Part shown: positions 22,801-34,800 of the stretch, piece after piece
Layout of the letters: the number at the start of each line of letters is the position of its first letter
How positions within the stretch are numbered: the first letter of the stretch is position 1
Origin: Athripsodes cinereus
Taxonomy: Eukaryota; Arthropoda; Insecta; Trichoptera; Leptoceridae
Direction of reading: 5' to 3'
Length of the DNA stretch: 64,000 bases
Assembly (NCBI GenBank): GCA_947579605.1
Contig: OX388327.1
Span: forward strand, 2,653,122-2,717,121
Translations under genes and position numbers: made by a program
Notes under the pieces: model-generated
The model's input: only the letters and a program-made list of their open reading frames with translations
Database searches by the model: none
What the model was told of the DNA's origin: nothing

Positions 22801-25800
22801 AACAAGACATTAGGGATGGATGCCAACTGCTGAATTGTGAATGATCAACTTCCTAATTAAAAGTTAACATTTTCAATTTTTAAGTTTCTCACTCGTTTTG
22901 AAGTTATTAAGTCTCATTCACGGTATTTTACCAGGACGCTTGAAAACTTACCAAAAGTAAGTAAACTGTCACGCATTTTGAATATCTTAATTTTTTATGT
23001 TTGATTTATCGACTGACGGTTCTTGGTGGGAGTTCATATTAAGATTTTTTAAAATGAAACACGATGTATAGTTATAAAATCAATAGTGAAATAACTATTA
23101 GTATATAAATAAATAAATAAATCTTTATTGGCCAAATTCAAGGAAAAATACACAACATGATAATAAAAAAATAATTTTAAAAAAATCTGGACCAAAAGGT
23201 GGACTTGTTGCTGGGCAACGTCTTCCAGTCAACCCTATATGGGGTTTCATTTTAAAAATTCTTAATTTTTTGTTGGAGCAGAGAGGACAGCTTTCATGTT
23301 CATAACACACAGCTGGCCTGCTGGCTACCCCACTTGCCGTGATGGTATAGTAGTAGTAGTAGTAGTAGCATATACATCCTTTAAAATAAAATTAAAATTT
23401 GAGAAACTACAAGGAGATCCTGATAACCAACCAGACAATATTGTTTATGGTTACAAAATAATAGTATATTAATTGTACTTACCACATCTACATAAACACA
23501 ATAACATATTCTGCCGTATGGTCCTTTGGCCATCCGCATCTCTTGGACTTGTCCAAATTGGCTCAACTTCTCTTTCAGGTCGTCTTCTTCTACCCTATAA
23601 ATAAATATAACATTACATTCAATTAATCAATCGAAAAAAAAAAAGCACATTCTGCAGTCCCCAGAACTGGCAGCACTGGCATAGTGGTACTAGACTAGAG
23701 AGAGTTGAAATATAAATAAATTGTCACCTAAACGGATAAATAGGAGTCCTTGGACTCCTGAAATATCCGAGAAATAAAGTTAATTCAACGATTCTGCAGT
23801 CCCCAGTAAAGAATAGGTATCTCATTTTTTTTGTAAGTTTTCCTGTAACGTCTTAATTTTTGCTGGCACAGAGAAGGCAACTTATTTAATACATGCAGAT
23901 TAGAGAGTTATTACACGCAGTTAGTTCACTGACTACCCCATTTGTGGTAAAAGCCGTAATGGAATGAATCAATCAATAAATTGCACTTTAACAACACTTT
24001 CGGAAACACAAGACAGAATGGTCATCAAAGAATATTAGAATCTAAATCATATTTTGAACCACTCTAGATTACTCATTCCAATTGATGACACTCACCAATA
24101 GTCAACCTATTTGAATAGGTATTAACTATGTAGGTATGTTGTATATTATGATACACATACATGGCTTTCGCTTCCTCCACATTCGTAAAACCTCTCACAC
24201 ATTTATTAATTTTTATTTTAATGAATGAGGTGTAATGTGCCCTGCGACCTATAAGATCTATTGTACTCCTCCTATTTAACTTTCCTGGAATTACCAGACA
24301 GAGTAAACCCTCTAGTCCCAGACAATCTTGAGGGGATCCAAGGTGTGGAGTTCTCTCACACATGCACATCAATTTCTATTACTCCTTCAGAATTCGATTC
24401 ACGCGGTCAAGTCACATAATTCTCAGATGTCTGCACTTAATCACACCACCAAATAAATTCTAATAAAAAAAAAATCAACTTACGAATAATCCAGATTGCT
24501 AACGAAGACTGTCCTTCCATTTTTCTCTTCATCTTCCTCTTGCGGATGATGATCTTTGTCCTTCCCAGAGACACTGGAAGCTGTGGTCTCCAGATTTGCA
24601 TGAGGATACCCTGGCGGGGGACCTGAGATTACGTCTGTAGAGCTAGATTTCAGTCTTTTAGATGGGCTCTCTACACACATAATGAAACACAAAATTAAAA
24701 TATAATACGGGCACTTTACACCCAGCAAACTCCCCTTTCACGACACTATATTTTATCTTACTGTAAAAGGTGAAGTTGTGTTTGTGTTTAACTCACATAA
24801 ATATTTTAATAAAAAAAAAGTACAATATGCTACAAAACGCAACCTAACCACGAGGATCAAATTCTCACGGATGGGCGCGCGTTTAATGAAAGAATTGGTG
24901 TGCATGTGTGAGGAAGCCAAAGAAGTATGTAAGGATAGATCAATATGGCATCCTGTCCTCTCTGCCTACCCCACTTGAGATACGGCGTGAGGGTAGAGAT
25001 AGAAAGATGAAACTATGTTTTAAAGTCATCATTTGCATGTTAGTTTTTATACATACATACACACATACCATCACGCCGCTTCCCTCGCGGGGTAGGCAGA
25101 AAGATCGAGCGCCACTTACTCCTATCCTTGCATACATCTTTCACTTCCGTCACTGTCATACAATTCCTCATGCATGCTCTCCTGTTCAATATACTCAACA
25201 CAAACCCGTCTTGTAGGATTTGATTTAGATGATATTGCCATTTTATCCTCGGACGTCCACGTCTCTGAGCACCATTCCTCTCAGCCAAATAAATCTTCTT
25301 AGCCATTCTGTTTTCATTTATTCTTTCCACGTATCCAAACCATCTTAAATGTAAGTTTTTACTTAGACAAAATATAAATAAGTGACTTACCAAACTCCTC
25401 AATCTTTCTCTTCCCTACAGAGAGTCCTTGTTCCCTACTACCATCCATATTTACATCTTCATTACTCCGCCCCTGTTTGGCAGGACTGGAACTGTCTTCC
25501 TCGACATCCATCTTACGTTTACCCACGATATTACTTTTACTATTATCACGTGATGAATCTTGTCTTTTGTTACTTATTACACTACTGGAGCTCTTACTGT
25601 TTCTGGACGTATCGTCGTTCATTTGTTTCTTTCCTTTATTTTTCTTTTGTTTAGTGTAAGTGCCGCTGGTCCCTTCTCCGCTATTGTGATGATCGTTTGA
25701 TTGTTGTTGATGATGCTTTTGTCTATTATTATTATTATTGTTTTTATTGTAAGTCTTTTGGTTCCCAGACATTTTGCTCTCCTTGATGGCTTGCTGTTGC

Positions 25801-28800
25801 TTCTCCCACTCTTTAGCCTTTTCCTAAAATGGAAAATCACAAATGTTAAAAGTAATAATAATAAATCCTTAATGACTAAAAAATTATTAATATTAGTGGC
25901 ATTTACAATGTGATAATTTCACGACATGATCTAAAGAAACCAGTTTTCTTACTTAGTTTAATTATTTAATTGAAACAAGTGTTTCTTTCTACTATATATT
26001 ATTGATTATTGTAACACAGTCTGTTGTGTTGAAAGCTGGATGAGCTGAGCTGGAAGTTCACATTGATGTATCTACCACGTACACACGGTATATATAATAT
26101 ACCTAACTAGTATGTACCTAATTCATTAGGTTGGACTAGTGGTTAACACACTCGCCTTGCAAGCGAGGGGTCGTGGGTTCGATCCTCAGACTAGGCCAAA
26201 ATATTAATGTCCATTTTCTGAGCTAATTCAATGTGTACGAGTCATCTATAGTAGTTTAAAACTTAATTTCATATATTATTGATTCCGAGAGAGACGTCTT
26301 TTCACTTAGCAGATTGATAATGACCTGATAAGTGGAAAGACGTCTCTCGGAATCAATAATCTATAGTAGAAAGAAACACTTGTTTCAATTACATAATTAT
26401 GGAATTCTACGTGTGCACCGACACAATTAATATACTTTGTTTAAATTATCACTATTATTTATTTGAGTCGACGTTAATTTTGTAAAACTTCATGTTTATA
26501 TATGGAAGAAAACACAATTAATTTTAGTTATACTAGATTGATAACTTTGAACAGCCGTATCGCAAAACGCCATTTTGGCTTATAGGCCTTGTTCCAAGTT
26601 CAGCGTCAATTCAAAAAGCTTACTTTGCATATAATCTCGCATTCTATAAGAGTATCTAATGTTCCGTGGTCTCTCTCCATACACAGCCATGCTCTCTGAA
26701 GTCGGGGATCTGCACTGTGTTTCACAGCTCTCTTATAACAAGTCCTAGCACGGCCTACTCCTCCAGACATCTTCTCCAAGTTGATGTACTCCATCCAGAG
26801 ACCACCTCGTAGACGGTTTTCGGGGTAACCTACAACAAACATTAAAAATTAACATACGGCAGTCCCAAAAGAAACTGGCAAGAATTATAATATTTTTTTC
26901 ATATTCTGGGTCTTAAATAAATATAAATACGTCCTATATCCATCACATTGAAGGCGTTATCAGATTTGTTCACTTGCAGTGATCACTCTGGATGTTCCTC
27001 CAAAATGAAAAGGTGTGAATAGACGTATCATCAATAGTGATCACTAGCGATGACGGATGAAAGTGATTACCACCCGACATAATTTTGATGAAAGATCGAC
27101 CTTTCATTGAAACGACCATAAACAAGTTTTTTTTCTATTATCTGTCTTATTCTCTATGAATTAGTACTAAATGCCAGAATCATAAACAAAATTAACATAT
27201 TGTTGTGTACTAATGAGATTTTTTTTTAAATTTTGAACATTGAAAGGACCCTCTACACACCCGGATATCTCAGGAGTCAAGGACTCCTATTTATCCGCAC
27301 TTGCAAACAAAAAAATTGTCCTCACGGGCGAGCCATATGGGCAGCCTGAATGGATGGCCGGCCAAATCCGCCTCGAGGGAATCTTTTAAATTACTGTAAA
27401 ACTTTCAATATCCCCTTAAGGTAGAGAAACAACAATATTTATATTTTTATTAAAATAATACATTGATCCGAAATGCACACATAGGAAAAAAATTATACCC
27501 AATAATCAAAATCTGGTACAAAAAACAAAAATATGATCAATTTTGAACAACTATTATTTATTTATATTCTTAATTATGACAAGTATGAATAGACGTGTTC
27601 ACTTTGGATGAACAGGTTTGACCCTGACACTCTGGATGATCATCCAAAGTGAAACAAAATGAATGCTACTTAAGCGATACGCTTGTGTTGCAAAGGTGAC
27701 ATTGGTCAGCTGCAGGAGAAATCTAAAACAGGATCTCTAGACTGCGAGTCTGAGACTCAACCTCAAGTTACCATTTAAAAAATGTGGTCACATAGAAAAA
27801 TTTAAAAACAACCAGACTATAATAATAATGACCTTTAGTGACATAATTTAGTTTTGCTCCGAGATATTCTAATACTAGATACTCACTCAACATCTCTTCA
27901 AACAGTTCCTTCCCATAGTCGTGGTCTTTGGTATAATGGTACTCCAGGCGTGCCCAGAACTGCAAGATGCTGAACTCTGTATCGGCTGTATCACCCCACA
28001 TCTGTAATCATTAATACAAAATCACAATAAATTAAAATAACAAACATTTGTTAACGGAACAAATACAATAATATATATTCAAAAATTCAGATATTTTTAA
28101 TCAACAACTTTTGCTGACCACTAACATTATACACCAGCATGGCATCTCCCACAAATCAAATAACATACAAGTCGTCCTATATGTGCTAAATTAAAAAAAA
28201 TTGTTGATATGTTGTCACCTGTCCGAGTGAGTCCCACGCCAGTCGGAATGTCTTCCTCATCCTGTCCACTTGCTCTTCGTTACTAAAGTCTGTCTTCCTG
28301 CGGAGTACTTCCAGGTAACACAGCCACATGTTGGTGTAGTCGTCAGCTGTCTGGAACCCGCCAAACAGGGCACTCTCGAAAGCTTCTTTTATCTGAAACA
28401 CAAAAACAATTATTTCTCATTGCAAATATTTATACATTGTTCTGTGGAATTATCGACAAAGAAAAGAAGAAAAAGTCTCCCACTCTTTTTTATATTTTTT
28501 TTATGTCCTGTAAAGGCAAGTATTAAAAAAATCATATGCAGAACATTTCAATTCAATTTAAAATCTTCAATCAGCAACCCATTGTTCATCGGAAACCTGT
28601 AGGTAGAGGCTCGGCCTCACGCACATGAGGCAGAGCCTCTACCTCGGTGCGCGGTTCGATCCCAGGTGCCGGCAAACTCCCCTTTCACAACACAAGCTTT
28701 TAGCTTACTGTGAAAGGTGTTTAAGGTTGTATTTGGGTTTATAACAAAAATCCAGATTCATTAATAAAAACCCGCATATTGGTTACACGCAGTTAGTCTG

Positions 28801-31800
28801 CTTACTACCCCACATGTGAGAAATACCATGATGGTACAAATGAATAACATAACATACAAAGACAAGTCACGCAGATTGAGCTAGTCCCAAACTAAGATGA
28901 ATCTTGTATTATGGGTAATAACACAACAATACACACATTTATACAATGCACTAAACACATATACATGTAACACCCATGACCCGGGACAATTTGATAAAAG
29001 TCATTCTTCACTTTGCCCTGGCCGGGAATCGAACCCGGGACCCCGTGACTCAAATGCAAGTGCGTTAGCCTCCGGGCCACACCGGCTGACAAATATATTA
29101 AATACATACCTTATCTAGTGTAAGCCCCATTCTTTCCAAATGTCTAATTTTCTTCATCCAAAGACGACTGCTGCGCGGGCAACGCCTTATCGCCCGATCG
29201 ATGACTCTCAAACATTCCGTTTCGGAATAGTGGGAGGAAACAAAATCCACATAGTCCACACAGAGGTCCTCTACGTCTTTCGTGAGCTCCGGTAAAACTC
29301 GACACAGAGCTGCGGAACAATCTGACGTCGCTCTGTCGTACAAGACGTTAATGAGAGATTTGAGATTATGCAAATTTGGTTCCGGGACCTCTCGCAACAG
29401 TTGTTTGGAGAAGCTGAGGTATTTGTCGTATACGGCGCATCTCTCGTGGATTTTACTGCAAAACAAAATAAAATATTTCGTTACCTTAATGCAGGATTAT
29501 CCTTAGTTCAAATTTTGGGCAAAATGAGTTAAGTATTAAGCAATAAGAAATGATAATAACAGATACGAGATAATTTAACGAATGAGAGTAATGAGATTCC
29601 TTAGATCCCCTCAAGATCCTGGACTTCATAAGATGTCTGGGACTTGAGGGTGCGCTTTGACGGGCAACACCGGGAAAGGTGAATAGGGGGAGTACAACAG
29701 ATCTTAAAGGTCGCGGTGCATATTTTACCCCAACAAATAAAATAAAATAAATAAATGAGATTCCTATATAATAGCGCGTGTCAAAATTTGCTTAAGATAT
29801 TTTTTAAATTTAATTTTGTTACAAACACAAAACTTTAAACTACTCCTGTGAAAAATCGCCCAAAGATACTTAGGATAGTTCTGCATTAAGGTAACGATTT
29901 ATAAGAAATCAAAATGAAACAAAATACACAGTACTTCCACTGGTGAATTTATTAATTTGATGTCCACAACGACTCACAAATTTAATATAACATGGCTGAC
30001 CATACTTGATAAGAGCTTATTTCTCATGGTAAAATTTATTTTTTTCTTTCTGTCACATACCTACTCTCATAATTTATTTATTTATTCATTCTTTACTGTA
30101 CATTGATTACAGACAATTACATAAAAGTTATAGGTACATTCAAATTAAATACAATCAATATACACAGGGCGAGTTTATAGCAAAGGCGCGATCACTTCCA
30201 ACTAGCTAAATTAAAATAATACTGCTTCACTTTTTCACTTTCCGCTCTCCTCGTCAGGCAAATGAAAAGTGAAGCATTATTATAAAGGGAGGTGTTTTAG
30301 GTATGTAATTGCAGTTTGCGTTTAAAATAATCATATAATTTGGTTCCATTTCCTCCGAAAGACAAAATTATTAACTGTATATATTGGTTTGACTTACTCC
30401 TCTGTATTGCCCACTATAGACTCCAGTTGATATTCATACTCCATAAGCTCCTTAAGGATCTTCTCCGACTCTGCATGGGCCTCTTCTATCTGAATAAAGA
30501 ATAAACGCAATAAACACAAATAATCAATTGTATTGGTGCACACATAGTAGAATTCCATAATAAGGTCAATTGAATCAAGTGTTTCTTTCTATAGCCTTTC
30601 TCATGAGATCTTGCCCCATGTCAAAGTATTAGTTAATCCTTTCATATTGCGTGTAAACACAAATACATTGACACATCCCGGTGCATCCATTGGTTGAATA
30701 TGACGGTAAGTAGGTACTGCATTATCATTAAAAGTGTTTGGAAATTTGATTTGATTTTTGAATTACTGGGTGTTCATAATCTTACTCTAAAAAGATGTCT
30801 CTGAAGTAAATTGGGCCAAGGAAAATCGCTTAATGGGCAAACAAAAGAAATAATTTTAATGTTTACGAATATTTAAATGTTTGACTATTTTTGATTTGAC
30901 ACATTAATTGTGTTTTTTTTTAATGTTGTTTTCTTTTTTAATTTGATTGTTAACATATCAAAGGCTAACGCCGTAAATATATGTAAATAAATAAATAATA
31001 AATATGTAAATAAACAAATTATTCTTATTTTTACATATTTTACGTAAAACAAAGGTATTATTATTGTCCCCAAACGTCATTAGAAAATAATACAACTTGA
31101 TTTTTTGGGTTCCTTATGTTATGCTGAGTGTATAGGAATGCATGCATTTTATCCTACTAAAATAATAACTAAGTGACCCCGTGGAGCACCCGGTAAAGAA
31201 TTGGTCTCCCACTCTTCTCCGTAAGTTTTCGAGTGTCCTGTAAAAGGCAGGTGTTCGAAAAAAATAAGACATTTTACATCTTAAATTCAGCGATGAGGCT
31301 TGCCACCCATCCTGAATGTCTTGATTTTATATTGGCACGAAGAGGACAGTTTGCATGTTTCTTACGTGCAGCTGATCTGCTGGCTACCCCACTTGTGGGA
31401 TATGCCGTGATGGTATAGTAGTAGTAGTAGTAGTATAGGTCACTTCTCATTATACATTATTATTATTATTTATTGTGTCGAAACCCAGAGAAAAAACCCA
31501 TCAAACTGATCTCCGGTACTGGCCAAAACGCACAGCATACATACATTATTATAAAATGTATATGGATACAAACATTAGATATATAATAATATTTTCTTTA
31601 AACCTGATACCTTAGTCTTGAAATTAGGTGTACACCCTGTAGCCGGCAAGATGGCAGCGGCAAAGTTTCATGAGAAGGTATATACTATAAATTAGAAAGT
31701 TAGTCAACTATCTACTTTACTTATATGAGGTGCCCAGAGGAGTCAAAACACATTTTAGCGTTACGTTTTCGACGTTGCGCCAAAGTGTCAATTTTCGTAG

Positions 31801-34800
31801 CAGGGTTGCCAGATCGTGTTGCCAAAATTACCCTACTCCGGTGAAAAAAATACCGTACAATTACCGTACACATCGGAAATACAACAGTACCTTTTCAAAA
31901 TGTAACGGGTATTTGGGTATTTCTACTCCCCCGTCGTCGCCAAATTTTCAAAATGGTATAGGAATTTGGAATATTATAAAAACTCCTCGGTTTTCTTAAT
32001 GAATATTTTCTCACACAGTAGGTACTTTTTTACAATGTAACAGGTATTTGTACCTTTGAACCGATGATTGTTTAAGTAAATACCGGATACTTGTTTGCTG
32101 TATGTAATTTATTACCGTACGGGGAATGAAATTACCGTACGACTGGCAACGCTGTTTTGGCCGCAACGTCATCTATATTCAAACGATAACGACACAAAAA
32201 TGTAACGCTTAAATGTGTTTTGACTTGGGACCCTGATGGTTTAAATAGATTAGTTACCATACCTTAGCGATTCGCTCATCAGCATCAACGATATTGTCCT
32301 TCTTGGTGGCTATGAACTCCCTGAACTCCTCAAGAATCCCCTCGGCTCTAAACAAAGGTCTACATAGCTGGTTGGTGTAGATGGACATGACTCTCTCCAC
32401 CTGCTCCTTGTACTCTTCAGATGTAAGAGATAAAGACCCCCTAAAAACAAAACATACATGTAAATATAAATAAATAAATTTTTAGTGGCCAAATTAAAAT
32501 TAAATATACAATAAATACACAACATGATGATTAAAAATAATTTGGACCAAAGGGCGGACTTGTTGCTGAGCAACATCTTACAGTCAACCCTTAGCTCTAA
32601 CACAAGAAAACAAATAAAGAGAATTATATACCTACAAGTAATCTATGGTATTAAAATTGAAAAATAAACCAAAAGTTAAAGTTTAATATAAGAATAAAAT
32701 ATAATATAGGTACCTACCCATATAAATATAAATTTACATAAATAAAATAAGATAAAACAAGATAAAAAATATGAAAAATATTAGAAAATATAGAAAAATA
32801 AATAGCTAAGGATTCTAAGGATTTATATTCAAAAAGCCAAATTAATTTACTAACGAATAAAAATGATAATTTTGAGTTTTCATCATCACGTCACTTCCCT
32901 TTTGGGGTAAGCAGAAAACACTGAGCGTCACTTACTCCCATCCTTTCACTTTCGTCACTACCATACAATTCCTCATGTATGTATACTCTCTTATTCAATC
33001 TACTCAACAATCATCCATCCTGTATCTGGTTTATGCGCTTTTGCCATTTAATCTTGGACGGCCACGTTTCTGAGTAGCACCATTCCTCTCGGCCACATAT
33101 ATTTTCTTTCTTTCGTCATTCATCCCTTCCACGTGACCAAACCACGGCTATTTTCATTTCATTCATTCTTGTTATTTCCCCAGCATTCCTTTCAGTCGCA
33201 ACAAATAACACTATTACACAAACACAAAACTCTCTCTCATGAATTTCACCATTTCTGAGGATCATGATTTTCGTACGAACTACATATCACTCTGTGCCAT
33301 CCTCTTCTGTCACACAATCCAAATAAAAATGCAAACATGAGTATGTAGAAGAAAAAAAATATAATAATTACCCAATGACAGCCAATTGATTGAGTTCAAA
33401 TTCTTTAGCCGTGTCCCACAGGAGTGATCCATCCAGCGGATCAGCTCCTGCAGCCTCCAGAGCCTCTGGAAGGACCTTGCGAGCCTCCTCCTCACTGCCC
33501 ATGCTCATAGCACACCACTCCATGTAAATACCACCACCTGAAAACAAATCAAATAAAACCAACTGAGAACATTCTTCAAAATAAAAAACAAAATATATTG
33601 TAGAAGGGGGGTGCTCTATGGAGCACCCAGCGAAGAATTGGTCTCTGACTCTTATCCGAAGTTTTCGAGGCAGTCTGCTCCCATTTGTGTGATGTAATGG
33701 TATGATAAAGACCAATGGTTTTTGGTGGAAATTCACAGCAATAAGAAATTAAAATGAAACAAAATATATGGTGATTATATTGGTGACTTTATGAATTTGT
33801 GAGCTAGCTTTCCAAAGCATCGGCTCTTATTGTGTTACATTTGTTTGATGATGAATGCAGAAACTTTCAGAAGCCCATTCAAAAATGAATAAAGTCGCTA
33901 GTGGGATTGCAATAAATTTTGTTTCATTTCAACTTCTTATTGTAATAGTATTAATGAATAGAATGTTAATAATGGTTGAAAAAGGATGAGAGTGGAATAA
34001 ATGCTGTGGAGATGCGTTCACTGAGAAGAATGGTTGGTAAAACGTTGCGAGATAGAGTGAAGAATGAGGATATCAGGAGAATGAGCGGATGTGAGAGGAG
34101 TGTTGTGGACAGAATGCGTGTAAACAAGTTGAGATGGTTTGGACATGTTGAGCGAATGCAAGATGAAAGGATGACGAAGAGGATGTATTTATCTGAAAGA
34201 AGGGGTGTGAGGAAGCACGGACGTCCAAGAACCACGTGGCTTGATCACGTGGACCAAATTCTTAAGGACGGACGCGTGCTGAGTAAGAGAAATCGGCGTG
34301 CATGTATGAGAAACTGAATGAATGTAGAGGAAGCGAAAGAAGTATGTAAGAATAGATCTATATGGCGTTCCGTTCTCTCTGCCTACCCCTCCTGGGACAT
34401 GGCGTGAGGGTTTAGTATAGTATAGTATAGTATAGTATGTTAATCCATACATTAATAATGCATGTAAATGTTTTTTTTTTAAAAAAAAGACGTATCTAGG
34501 TTTATGTTATAAACACAAATACAATCTTATACACCTTTCACAGTAAGCTTGTGTCGTGAAAGGGGAGTTTGCCGGCACCTGGTATCGAACCACGGACCCC
34601 TTGTTCACGAGGCCGAGACTCTACCGACAAACTCATTATTCGTTAATGTAACATTAACAATACATGTAATGGTGTGAATGAATAGAATGAATCAATAAAA
34701 TTATTATAACGATTCTTACAAAAACAGTCCTCAAAAGCTTTTTGGAAGAGCATATAGATGTTGGTCCTGCCCTCGGAGGTAGTCACAGAATCTCCCTCCA

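Noticed and set aside
26130..26200. A functional tRNA-Ala (TGC) gene
   Set aside because: A and B boxes and the anticodon stem are present, but acceptor and T stems pair poorly and the block sits among repeats; a tRNA-derived SINE head is likelier.
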